Below are positions 8,657 to 16,613 of a stretch of DNA of 64,000 bases, piece by piece. Where the stretch lies: the NCBI RefSeq assembly GCF_025753855.1, contig NZ_JAOWPT010000012.1, positions 1 through 64,000 on the forward strand, given 5' to 3'. Numbering within the stretch: position 1 is the stretch's first letter; each line of letters opens with the position of its first letter. Below the pieces are notes generated by a model, which did no database searches, was not told the DNA's origin, and worked only from the letters and a program-made list of their open reading frames with translations. The DNA comes from Mesorhizobium sp. ZC-5. GTDB lineage: Bacteria > Pseudomonadota > Alphaproteobacteria > Rhizobiales > Rhizobiaceae. Made by a program: the position numbers and the translations under genes.

Positions 8657-9564
8657 ATGGTGCTGCGACGCTGGTCTCCGGCGGTACCGGTTTCGTCGGA
8701 CGCTTCATCGTCGAACATCTGCTGGCGACAGGGCACGCTGTAGCCGTCATGGGCCGGACCGCGCCGCCTGAAGGGGTTTTTTCTGCGCCGATAAAATTCG
8801 TCGAGGGAACGCTCGACCCGGCTCGTGACCAGTCCATGGCCTTCGAGGACATTGATTTTTTTATCCACGCCGCCTTCGATCATGTGCCCGGCAAATACCG
8901 CGGCGGCGAAGGGGACGATGCCGCGGGCTTTCGTTTGAGGAACAGGGAGGGGTCGGCGGCGCTGTTCAAGGCGGCAAGGGCGATGGGCGTCAAGCGCACC
9001 GTGTTTCTTTCGAGCCGCGCAGTCTACGGCACCCAGCCGGCGGGCGCCGTGCTTACCGAAGAGACCATGCCGCATCCCGATACGCTTTACGGGGAAATGA
9101 AACTCGCGGCGGAACGCGATCTGCGAGACATGAGCGGCGATGGTTTCTGCGGCACGAGCCTGCGGGTTACCGGTGTCTACGGACCTGCCGGTACCGGTCT
9201 GGAGCACAAATGGACGGGTCTCTTTCGCGACTACCTTGCCGGCCGATCGGTGGAGCCTCACGCGGGAACGGAAGTCCATGGCGATGATGTCGCGAAAGCA
9301 GTGAAGCTGGTGCTCGAGGCGCCCGAGAAGGCTGTCTCCGGCCAGATATTCAACATATCGGACCTGCTGATCGATCGCCGCGACCTGCTGTCGGTCGCCA
9401 GTACCGTCGCGCGATGCAGACACCCGCTGCCTTCGCAAGCCGATCGCGCGGCGACGAATGTGATGGCGACGGAGAAGATCAGGGCACTTGGCTGGCGGCC
9501 CGGCGGGGTCGTTGCGCTCGAACAGTTCGTGCGGTCGCAAGTGGCTGGCGGGACGCCCCGTTGA
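8653..9564 (+). CDS. sqdC: NAD-dependent epimerase/dehydratase of sulfolipid synthesis
   Basis: A 303-residue atypical/extended SDR protein. The nucleotide-binding motif GGTGFVG lies at residues 10-16 and the active-site pair in 'YGEMK' (Y-x3-K). In Rhodobacter, loss of sqdC lets sulfoquinovosyl-dihydroxyacetone build up, so a reductase or channeling role is assumed for this family; the exact reaction is not settled. The gene starts inside the sqdD stop codon (ATGA overlap), so translation is coupled. It is the last gene of sqdBDC, and the next gene is convergent. Confidence 0.88.
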   Translation: MNGAATLVSGGTGFVGRFIVEHLLATGHAVAVMGRTAPPEGVFSAPIKFVEGTLDPARDQSMAFEDIDFFIHAAFDHVPGKYRGGEGDDAAGFRLRNREGSAALFKAARAMGVKRTVFLSSRAVYGTQPAGAVLTEETMPHPDTLYGEMKLAAERDLRDMSGDGFCGTSLRVTGVYGPAGTGLEHKWTGLFRDYLAGRSVEPHAGTEVHGDDVAKAVKLVLEAPEKAVSGQIFNISDLLIDRRDLLSVASTVARCRHPLPSQADRAATNVMATEKIRALGWRPGGVVALEQFVRSQVAGGTPR

Positions 9565-9591
9565 GGACGTCCAGCCATTCATCGTCCAGCG

Positions 9592-11046
9592 TCAGCTGGC
9601 GCGCCGGCGGCTTGCACCGTTGGTGCGGCGGGAAGCGGCCCTTGCTGCATCTGAAATCGCCACGCCGCTGACGTCGGAAGCACCGTTGGTCACTTCGCGC
9701 TGCCGCGCCTTGGCGACCCGATAGAGCCGCTCGAAAGGCAGAAGCTCTTTCACGCGATCGTTGAGCGCCGCGATCTCTGCGCGCAGGTCTTCGCATTCCT
9801 GCTTGTGGATATCGAGCTGCATCTGCTCCGATGCCTGCTGCAGCGACATCTGCGAGATGTTGGCGCTTGCGGCGGAAAGGTGCAGCTTGTCGTTGTCGTT
9901 TTCCTTGCGCAGCGCGGAAAGCTTCTCTTCCGCGACGTGTTTTTCCGTCATCGCGTCGCTCAATTGCACCTTGAGCTTCGCAACTTCGTTGGCGGTCTCG
10001 ATCGCTTCGTTCGAAGCGAGTTCGATCCGCGACTGCAGGCTCTGGATCTCGCTCTTCAATCCACGTATCTCGGCGGCGGTCCGCTGTATCTCGGATTCTC
10101 TCTCAGATTCCAGATTGCGGGCGACCTCGTTCATCTCGCCCTGTTTCGCCTGCGAGACTTCCAGTGCCTTCTGCAGTCGCATTGTTTCTTTTTCGCTCTT
10201 GGCCAGCGTCGCGAGCAGGTCGGAGTAACGCGACGCCTCGTTGGCGTGGATTGTCGAAATCTCGTCGAGCTTGCGGCGCGCCTCGGCCTCGCGCTTCAAC
10301 GAATTGTCGAGGTCGATGGAAAGATTGACGTGCTTTTCGCGCAGCACCTCGTTTTCGCGCAGGCGCCGTTCAGCCTCGACGGTCCTGGTCGACAATGTCT
10401 TCACCAGATCGCCCAGTTCGGATTCGGTCCTGGAGATCGTGTTGGTCGCCTCGACGAGTTCGAGCTTGGCTGCCGAAAGGGCGGTACGCAGGCTCTCCTT
10501 GTCCTGAAGATGTCCGGCTTCGCGATGCTGCAGCATCTCTACAGCGTTGTCGCGTTCCTGCTGCTTTCGGCCGACATCGTGAAGCTGCTCGATAAGTTTC
10601 CTGTTTTCGGAAACCAGCGTGGCATTGGTGAATTCCAGTTCATTGGCGCGATGGATATCGGCGTGGATGATGTTGAAGAATTCGCGGGTCAGATGGTGGG
10701 ATGTGGTCACCTCCGACAGCTTCGCGTTGATCTCCTGCAGATATATCTGGGCATCGCGGTAAAGTTCGTCGAAAGATGTGAGCGCCGCCAACCGGTTCTG
10801 CGTGTGCGATGTCAGACGCCTTCCAGCTTCCGGGCTCTCCTCCGCCGGTTCTTCGTCGGCGAGCAGATCTTCCTCTGAAATGAGATTGTCTTCGAACGTC
10901 TCGGAGACTTCCTCGGGGCCCTCCATCTGGGTCGGCGCCTCATCCAGGAAGAGGCTTTCGTCGAACGCCTCGGCCATCTCCTCCTGAAGCTCTTCGATGG
11001 CTTTGTCCACCTTGTCGCCGCGCTTCATAAGACCCATGAAATTCAT
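9592..11046 (-). CDS. long coiled-coil protein, unrecognised family
   Basis: A 484-residue protein. The N-terminal 70 residues are very acidic. From about residue 90 to 450 it is almost pure heptad-like Leu/Glu/Lys/Arg/Ala sequence that would form a long coiled coil, with Glu- and Lys-rich runs and no enzymatic motif. The C-terminus is basic (R-rich, ends 'SRRRAS'). There is no signal peptide or membrane segment, so a cytoplasmic filament, scaffold or cell-shape protein is possible. That is inference only. I start it at ATG 11046, which has AAGGGG about 10 nt upstream; a GTG at 11055 is too close to that site. The AT-rich region before it holds promoters on both strands. Confidence 0.8.
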   Translation of the reverse strand: MNFMGLMKRGDKVDKAIEELQEEMAEAFDESLFLDEAPTQMEGPEEVSETFEDNLISEEDLLADEEPAEESPEAGRRLTSHTQNRLAALTSFDELYRDAQIYLQEINAKLSEVTTSHHLTREFFNIIHADIHRANELEFTNATLVSENRKLIEQLHDVGRKQQERDNAVEMLQHREAGHLQDKESLRTALSAAKLELVEATNTISRTESELGDLVKTLSTRTVEAERRLRENEVLREKHVNLSIDLDNSLKREAEARRKLDEISTIHANEASRYSDLLATLAKSEKETMRLQKALEVSQAKQGEMNEVARNLESERESEIQRTAAEIRGLKSEIQSLQSRIELASNEAIETANEVAKLKVQLSDAMTEKHVAEEKLSALRKENDNDKLHLSAASANISQMSLQQASEQMQLDIHKQECEDLRAEIAALNDRVKELLPFERLYRVAKARQREVTNGASDVSGVAISDAARAASRRTNGASRRRAS

Positions 11047-11246
11047 AACCGGCACACCCCTTGCGCTACCCGTACAGACAATCTGTATTCACAGTTTGGT
11101 AACCTAACTTTACATCCGCTCCCTTCGACTGGGAAGCGCTCTTCATCATTGAAAACTAAGTATAGTAAATCACTGCGTTTTTTGGCGGGCAACAATATTC
11201 TGTAAGCGTTGGTTTTATTAAATTTTTACGAGGTTGTTCTGAAACT

Positions 11247-11252
11247 TATAAT
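11247..11252 (+). promoter_or_regulatory. -10 box of predicted 6S RNA promoter
   Basis: A perfect TATAAT stands in AT-rich DNA, with a weak TTTTAC-like -35 about 17 nt upstream. Transcription would start near 11259, just before the predicted 6S RNA helix. Confidence 0.5.
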
Positions 11253-11258
11253 TGCATG

Positions 11259-11440
11259 AGCCCTTTTCGTTGGCGCAGCTATTGCTGCCGTTTCTTCGAT
11301 TGCGTCATATTTTTGGGGGCGACTGCGAAACGCGGGAGGTGGCTTGCTCGGCCTCCGAAGTTGACGCGCATATGACGCTAAAATGCTTTTGGCCGTCGCG
11401 TGGACGCGGCATTGTTTGCCAACCACGCAGTACCCTGATG
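11259..11440 (+). ncRNA. ssrS: probable 6S RNA (ssrS)
   Basis: The 417-bp gap between the coiled-coil gene and the 5-formyl-THF cyclo-ligase gene has no coding frame of quality but folds as a long rod. Visible helices are GTTGGC 11269-11274 with GCCAAC 11418-11423, TGCCG 11286-11290 with CGGCA 11407-11411, a perfect 9-bp GCGTCATAT 11302-11310 with ATATGACGC 11370-11378, and GGAGG 11335-11339 with CCTCC 11352-11356. 6S RNA is known to sit directly upstream of the cyclo-ligase gene in many proteobacteria. Ends are estimated from the upstream TATAAT and the outer helix. 6S RNA binds the housekeeping RNA polymerase by mimicking an open promoter. Confidence 0.6.
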
Positions 11441-11463
11441 GCCCTGTCGCAAGGAGAGAGCAA

Positions 11464-12114
11464 ATGTCAGCGCCGGACGACGAGCATGAGGGAAGCGGTT
11501 CCTATGCTTCGCCGCCATGTTTCATGCACGAATTGGAGCCTGGATTTGCCGCCGATCCGCAAGCACGAGCGGACGTCATGCGTTGGCGCAAGGCGGAACG
11601 CGAACGTCTCATTGCCGCGCGGTTGGAGATTTCGGCAGACGAACGGGCCGCCATGGCTGGACGCATCGGGGAGGGACTCAACGGCGCAATCGGTAATGTT
11701 TCCAATCACTTGATAAGCCTGTACTGGCCGTTTCGCGGAGAACCCGATCTGCGATCGTGGATGGAGACCGTGTTCGAGCGCGGTGGCAGGATCGCCTTGC
11801 CGGTCGTCATCGAGAAAGGCCGCCCGCTCGTCTTCCGTGCCTGGCGCCAGGGCGACAGACTCGAAAAGGGGGTCTGGAATATCCCGGTGCCGGCGGAGGG
11901 ACCGCCTGTGCAGCCGACCGTGGTGATTGCGCCCGTCGTTGGCTTCGATTCCAGTAAATTCCGCCTGGGTTATGGTGGCGGCTTTTTCGACCGTACGCTG
12001 GCGGCCATGCCGGCAAAACCGCTGGTAATCGGCATTGGCTACAGAACGGCTGCGATTTCAACCATTTATCCGCAGCCGCACGACATCCCGATGGATAGGA
12101 TCGTGACGGACTAG
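11464..12114 (+). CDS. 5-formyltetrahydrofolate cyclo-ligase
   Basis: A 216-residue cytoplasmic enzyme converting 5-formyl-THF to 5,10-methenyl-THF with ATP. The family signature 'LGYGGGFFDRTLA' is near the C-terminus, and 'MRWRKAERERLIAARLEIS' near the N-terminus matches the phosphate/folate-binding helix. It has an unusual N-terminal extension of roughly 30 residues compared with the minimal enzyme. The ATG at 11464 has a clear AAGGAGAG upstream. It follows the predicted 6S RNA, the same association seen in enterobacteria (ssrS-ygfA), and could be co-transcribed with it. It ends convergently with the HtrA-like gene. Confidence 0.92.
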   Translation: MSAPDDEHEGSGSYASPPCFMHELEPGFAADPQARADVMRWRKAERERLIAARLEISADERAAMAGRIGEGLNGAIGNVSNHLISLYWPFRGEPDLRSWMETVFERGGRIALPVVIEKGRPLVFRAWRQGDRLEKGVWNIPVPAEGPPVQPTVVIAPVVGFDSSKFRLGYGGGFFDRTLAAMPAKPLVIGIGYRTAAISTIYPQPHDIPMDRIVTD

Positions 12115-12171
12115 GCGCGGATCGGCAGATTGTTCAGCAACTGCTAATAGAATCCAGGCGAGGCGAAGAGG

Positions 12172-13140
12172 TCAGGAAACGCGGGCAATCGGTGTTACCG
12201 TCCGCAAGGAAATCCGGGCGGCATGGACGAGTTTGAGCCCGACGGGCCTGCCAATGCGTTCGCCGTCCAGCAATCTTATCAGGTCGTCAACGCCGGTGAC
12301 GGGGTGGCCGTCGACCGCCAGTATCAGGTCGCCAACCGAGATTCCCGCCTGGGCGGCAGGTCCGTCGTTCTCCAGGCTGCGGACACGCAAGGTGCTCGTC
12401 GCGGCGATGCCGGCGGCAAGCGCCGTCCTCCTTGGCAACGGCACGGTGTCGGCCGAAATGCCGATGAAGGCGCGCCGCACGCGGCCGTGCCGCATGATCT
12501 CCGAAATGACGAAGCGGGCGGTGTTTGCCGCTACCGCAAACGCGATGCCCTGGGCGCCTCGAATGACAGCGGTGTTGATGCCGATGACCTTGCCGTTCGT
12601 GGCCACCAGGGGGCCGCCGGAATTGCCAGGATTGAGAGCGGCATCGGTCTGGATGACATCGTCGATAAGCCGTCCCGTAGAAGCCCGCATGCTGCGGCCG
12701 AGAGCTGAAACCACGCCGGTGGTGACGGTCCAGTCGAAACCGAGCGGATTGCCGATCGCAATGGCGATCTGACCTCGCCGCAAGGATTTGCTGTCGCCCA
12801 GTTCGGCAACCGCTCCGAAGTTCGAATTGGCGCGCAGCAGCGCGATGTCGGTATCGGGATCGCGGCCGAGAACACGTGCTTCCGCGGTCGATCCATCGGG
12901 GACGATAACCCGGACGGTGTTCGCCTGGCCGACCACGTGGCTATTGGTGACGACCAGGCCATCCGAGGAGATCACCACGCCGGATCCGAGACCCGCACGC
13001 TTTTCTGCCGGTGTCTCAACCCTGCAAACCGCCGGGCCTACCGTCTCGACGGCATTCGCGACCGACGACGAATAGGCATCAAGCAGCGTTTCGTCGGTTG
13101 AAGTTTCGGGATTGTTTGTGTTGTCCGCTCGATCAAGCAT
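12172..13140 (-). CDS. HtrA/DegP-like serine protease, cytoplasmic form
   Basis: A 322-residue S1C trypsin-like protease with one C-terminal PDZ domain at about residues 215-315. The catalytic triad is intact: His68 in 'TNSHVV', Asp98 in 'DPDTDIAL', and Ser174 in 'PGNSGGPL'. There is no signal peptide or transmembrane anchor, which is unusual for a family that mostly works in the periplasm. A GGAGA site precedes the ATG at 13140. It is divergent from a paralogue in which all three triad residues are replaced, and shares a 166-bp promoter region with it. This arrangement suggests joint control. Confidence 0.9.
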   Translation of the reverse strand: MLDRADNTNNPETSTDETLLDAYSSSVANAVETVGPAVCRVETPAEKRAGLGSGVVISSDGLVVTNSHVVGQANTVRVIVPDGSTAEARVLGRDPDTDIALLRANSNFGAVAELGDSKSLRRGQIAIAIGNPLGFDWTVTTGVVSALGRSMRASTGRLIDDVIQTDAALNPGNSGGPLVATNGKVIGINTAVIRGAQGIAFAVAANTARFVISEIMRHGRVRRAFIGISADTVPLPRRTALAAGIAATSTLRVRSLENDGPAAQAGISVGDLILAVDGHPVTGVDDLIRLLDGERIGRPVGLKLVHAARISLRTVTPIARVS

Positions 13141-13306
13141 CGCGTTTCTCCAGCGTTGGCGGCTGTCGATGCTTATATGAGTTTGCGGGTTGGCTTGCTG
13201 CGACCTGCCCGAATGGCCAGTCCGGTGTCGACCTAGCCGTGAGGCGAGTAGGAACGCAGGGCGAAATGGACGAGATTCCTCGCAATCGAATTAGAGGAGA
13301 AAGATC

Positions 13307-14185
13307 ATGCCGAACGCCAGTCTTGCGGACTTCTCGCGGGAAATCGCCGGCCTCGTTTCCGCCACCGCTCCGGCAATCGCCGCCGTTCACGCCAGCCGCC
13401 ATCATTCGTCGAGCGCCGTCCACTGGCGCGACGGGTTGTTCGTCGCCGCAAGCGAAACCATCGAGGCTGAGGAGGGGATCGAACTGACCTTGCCGTCCGG
13501 CGACAGAGTGCCGGCCGAATTCATCGGGCGGGACCCGACGACCGGAATAGCCGTGCTCAAATCGGAGCTTCCGGCAGAGGCGCCGACATTAAAAGCCGCC
13601 GGACCGGTTGAAGCGGGAAACCTTGTGATCGCGGTCGGCCGTGGAGAAACCTCGTTGCTTGCCGGCTATGGCATCGTGGCGGAAGCCGGGCCTGCCTGGC
13701 GCAGCATGCGGGGCGGCTTGATCGACCGCCGCATCCGGCTTTCGGCCAGCATCGATCCGCGTGCCGAAGGCGGTGCCGCGATTGATGCTGCGGGCGGCTT
13801 TGTCGGTCTCGTGCTTTTTGGTCCGCGCCGGCAGCCGCTGGTCATCCCGGCTGAAACGGTCGAACGGGTGGCGGCGACGCTCGCCGAGAAAGGCCATGTG
13901 CCGCGCGGCTATCTTGGCGCCGGCCTGCACCCAGTGCGGCAGGCAAATGCACATGGTGCGATGGTGATGAGCCTCGAGGAGGGAGGGCCGGCGGAGAAGG
14001 CCGGGCTGTTGCTCGGCGATATCATCACAGCTTGGGGCGGCGAAAGGATCGACGGCGTGCGCGACGTGATCCGACGCCTTGGTCCGGACAGCGTCGGCAA
14101 GACGATCGCGCTCGGCCTGCTCAGAGGCGGCAAGGAACACCAGATAGAGGTGACGATCGGTGCGCGTGGTCACAAGCGAGGATAG
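13307..14185 (+). CDS. catalytically dead HtrA-like protein with PDZ domain
   Basis: A 292-residue protein that aligns along its length with the neighbouring HtrA-like protease but has lost the active site. At the His position it has Glu50 ('AASETI' against 'TNSHVV'), at the Asp position Gly80 ('DPTTGIAVL'), and at the Ser position Glu154 ('RAEGGAAI' against 'GNSGGPL'). The PDZ domain at about 200-290 is kept ('GYLGAG', 'GPAEKAGLLLGDII'). It is most likely a binding or sensing protein rather than a protease. 'AGAGGAGAAAGATC' before ATG 13307 provides a strong ribosome site. The LuxR-type gene begins at the very next base after its stop, so the two form an operon. Confidence 0.85.
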   Translation: MPNASLADFSREIAGLVSATAPAIAAVHASRHHSSSAVHWRDGLFVAASETIEAEEGIELTLPSGDRVPAEFIGRDPTTGIAVLKSELPAEAPTLKAAGPVEAGNLVIAVGRGETSLLAGYGIVAEAGPAWRSMRGGLIDRRIRLSASIDPRAEGGAAIDAAGGFVGLVLFGPRRQPLVIPAETVERVAATLAEKGHVPRGYLGAGLHPVRQANAHGAMVMSLEEGGPAEKAGLLLGDIITAWGGERIDGVRDVIRRLGPDSVGKTIALGLLRGGKEHQIEVTIGARGHKRG

Positions 14186-14749
14186 ATGGCCGAACGCCGA
14201 TTGAGCGTGCTGATCGCGCTGTCGGATACGGAGCGCGCCGACGAACTCGCGCATGCGCTGGAAAACGACGGGTTATCCGTGGCCATGCAGTCCGAACTGG
14301 AGCAGCCGGACGGTTTCGATGTCGTCGTCACCGACGCCGAACTGCTCGACGGCGTGGCGCCGCACGTCCTGCTTGGCGATGCGGTCCCAGGTGCCAATGT
14401 TTATGCTGTATTGCCGGCCAATGCCGACGCGGCCCTGATCAGCGCAACGGCTAGGATTGCGCGGGCCGGTTACCGTCTGTTGCCTGTCGAGGCAAGGCCT
14501 GGCGATAACCTGCATCCGGCGGGCGAACACGCTGCGGGCGGGAGCCTGCACGCTGCGCTGACGCCACGAGAACTGGAAACCTTGACGCTGCTTGCCGACG
14601 GCGCTTCCAACAAGGTGATTGCTCGCCAGCTGGATATCTCGGTGCACACGGCGAAGTTCCATGTCGCCGCGGTGCTCACCAAGCTGCAGGCCCGCAACCG
14701 GGCCGATGCCGTGGCAATCGGGCTGAGGCACGGTCTGATCTATCTGTAG
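14186..14749 (+). CDS. LuxR-type transcriptional regulator with degenerate receiver
   Basis: A 187-residue regulator. Residues 1-105 have the length and strand pattern of a response-regulator receiver, including Asp50 in 'VVVTDAEL' at about the phosphoacceptor place. The acidic pair at the N-terminus is reduced and no Pro-Lys motif follows, so phosphorylation is doubtful. Residues about 125-187 are a clear LuxR/NarL helix-turn-helix ('LTPRELETLTLLADG', 'IARQLDISVHTAKFHV'). The ATG directly follows the TAG of the dead HtrA gene, so they are coupled. No histidine kinase is nearby. It may control the divergent protease pair, which is inference from position. Confidence 0.85.
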   Translation: MAERRLSVLIALSDTERADELAHALENDGLSVAMQSELEQPDGFDVVVTDAELLDGVAPHVLLGDAVPGANVYAVLPANADAALISATARIARAGYRLLPVEARPGDNLHPAGEHAAGGSLHAALTPRELETLTLLADGASNKVIARQLDISVHTAKFHVAAVLTKLQARNRADAVAIGLRHGLIYL

Positions 14750-14777
14750 GCCGACGTTCGGACCACAAAGCGATCGC

Positions 14778-15905
14778 CTAATAATCGTAAACGTGTTCGA
14801 GGCGCGCCTGCCCGGCAAGCGCCGGAAGGACCATATGGAGCTGACGCACGGCGACTGTCAGGCCGCTGCGGCGCACCGCCGGATCGGCGGGAAGCTGGTA
14901 GCCGAACAGCAGTCTTGTGCCGGCCGGCGGCTCGATGGCGTCGTTCGACAGGACCGTCAGCAGGATCTCGTCGTTGCCGCCGATTTCGACGAAACGCACA
15001 CCCTTGGCGATGAGGCGCGGGATCATGTCGGTGAATACCTGATAACGCTTGGTCACGAAGACGGCGCCATCGGCGCCGAAATCCTTCTCCAGCGTTGTAT
15101 CGGGTTCTCCGGCGATCGCCTGCGCCACCGGGCCTTTCGCCCAGACATGGATATCGAGGAAAGCCGGGTCCGATGTCGCGGCGAGCGCCGATTTGATCGC
15201 GTTCGCGTAGCCCTGCTTGATCCAATAGGCGAGGCCGAAGGCGAGCTTGCGTTCGCTGGTGCGCACCTGGTCCTCGCCGGGCGCGCGCACCACGGCCATC
15301 AGGCCGGCGCGTTTTTCGGCATAGGGAAACTGATACCAGGGCACCTGGTCGAGAAAGGCCGCATATTCGGCGGCGACGTTCGCCTGGTAGATGTCGACAC
15401 CGATGCGTTGGCGCGAGGTCCATTCGGTGATGCGACCGACGGTGTTTTCATAAGCCCACTGGATGACGTGTTCGATCGTATGGCTGGTGCCGATGACCGC
15501 GATCATCTGGTGGTTGGCGAAGTTGAATGGTGCGTCGGAGGTGGCGCGGATCATCGTCGCGTAGTCCTGCCAGAAACGGCCGATATAGGCCCAATAGGGG
15601 AACTGGCTTTCGCGCTCCTCCTCGACGAAGCCGGCATATTCGCGCGCCGCATAGACGATCGCCCATTCGGGATAGGTGAGGTAGGTGGACTCCTCAGGCC
15701 GTTTGTAGCCGGGTATCTCGCCCCGCAATTGATCAGCCACGGCTTGCGGCGGCGCGCCTTCGGCTGTGCCCGGCAACGGTGTGGCGTCGAGCGAATCCGT
15801 CGTCAGGAACCCGTAGGCAAGCCCGAGGACCGGGATCGCCAGGATCACGACGACGAGAATGACGAACCAGCGGATAATACGCCGCAAGAGCCGCAGGACA
15901 GACAT
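14778..15905 (-). CDS. membrane-anchored hypothetical protein
   Basis: A 375-residue protein with one strong N-terminal transmembrane segment ('WFVILVVVILAIPVLGLAYG') and a large domain, probably periplasmic, rich in Trp, Tyr and His. Possible metal or active-site clusters are 'NFANHQMIAVIGTSHTIEHV' in the middle and 'DIHVWAKG' later, but I do not recognise the family. It starts 6 nt after the stop of the small four-helix membrane gene, so the two are an operon, and the pair may form a complex. A long opposite frame spans the same DNA and is judged a shadow because it lacks domain character. Confidence 0.72.
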   Translation of the reverse strand: MSVLRLLRRIIRWFVILVVVILAIPVLGLAYGFLTTDSLDATPLPGTAEGAPPQAVADQLRGEIPGYKRPEESTYLTYPEWAIVYAAREYAGFVEEERESQFPYWAYIGRFWQDYATMIRATSDAPFNFANHQMIAVIGTSHTIEHVIQWAYENTVGRITEWTSRQRIGVDIYQANVAAEYAAFLDQVPWYQFPYAEKRAGLMAVVRAPGEDQVRTSERKLAFGLAYWIKQGYANAIKSALAATSDPAFLDIHVWAKGPVAQAIAGEPDTTLEKDFGADGAVFVTKRYQVFTDMIPRLIAKGVRFVEIGGNDEILLTVLSNDAIEPPAGTRLLFGYQLPADPAVRRSGLTVAVRQLHMVLPALAGQARLEHVYDY

Positions 15906-15911
15906 CGGTGC

Positions 15912-16346
15912 TCAGGCCGGCGCGAGCGACGCGGAGACCCGCTTCGACAGCCAGAAGCCGACGAACACCGCGAAGCCGCCGATCGCCAGATGCGGCGCGT
16001 TGGCGAAGAAGCGCGTCGGCAGGTCGATGTCGGTCAGTGGCCGGAACCCGTTGATGAAGATGCCTGCGTCGAGACAGCCTTCACCGGTGAGCAGGCCGAG
16101 CACGCCGTCGAACAGATAGATCGCGCCGAACAGCTTGAAATAGAGCACCGACTGGCGATGCGAGACGAAGGCGGCGATGCCTGCCCAGACACCCGAGAAG
16201 GCGTGCAGCAGGTGGTCGTACCATTGCAGTGAGAACAGGCCGAAGGTGTAGCCCCTTTCGTCCATGAATGCCGGCACGAAGCAGATCCCGACAACGGCGA
16301 AAAATATCAGCGCGTAAAAAATCGCCAGCTTCTGGATCAGCGTCAT
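15912..16346 (-). CDS. small polytopic membrane protein
   Basis: A 144-residue protein with about four hydrophobic segments (residues 8-26, 45-62, 72-88 and 115-135). Conserved-looking polar residues include 'WYDHLLHAFSG', a His pair inside a membrane helix that could bind a cofactor or metal. The family is not recognised. It is the first gene of a two-gene operon with the 375-residue membrane-anchored protein. The 267 bp upstream hold AT-rich DNA, probably its promoter, and no other gene. Confidence 0.7.
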   Translation of the reverse strand: MTLIQKLAIFYALIFFAVVGICFVPAFMDERGYTFGLFSLQWYDHLLHAFSGVWAGIAAFVSHRQSVLYFKLFGAIYLFDGVLGLLTGEGCLDAGIFINGFRPLTDIDLPTRFFANAPHLAIGGFAVFVGFWLSKRVSASLAPA

Positions 16347-16613
16347 TTCGGAAATCCCCTCCGTTGCCGCCCGCGATACTATCCGATTCCACGAAGAGTT
16401 GAACCGGGCGCTAAATCGAACAGAGCCGCTTTTTGCGGGGGCAGTTGCCGCCGCTCATGCCCGGAACTCGCGCGCTACCTCGCAAACTGATTCAACAGGC
16501 TCATAAATTGAATCAACGTGTTGTGCGATGGATTCATCGACGCATCTCAACAAGCTGAAATTATTCGCTAATCTGCCCGCAGATCGGTTCTGGCTAAGGC
16601 AATATTCCCGCGC

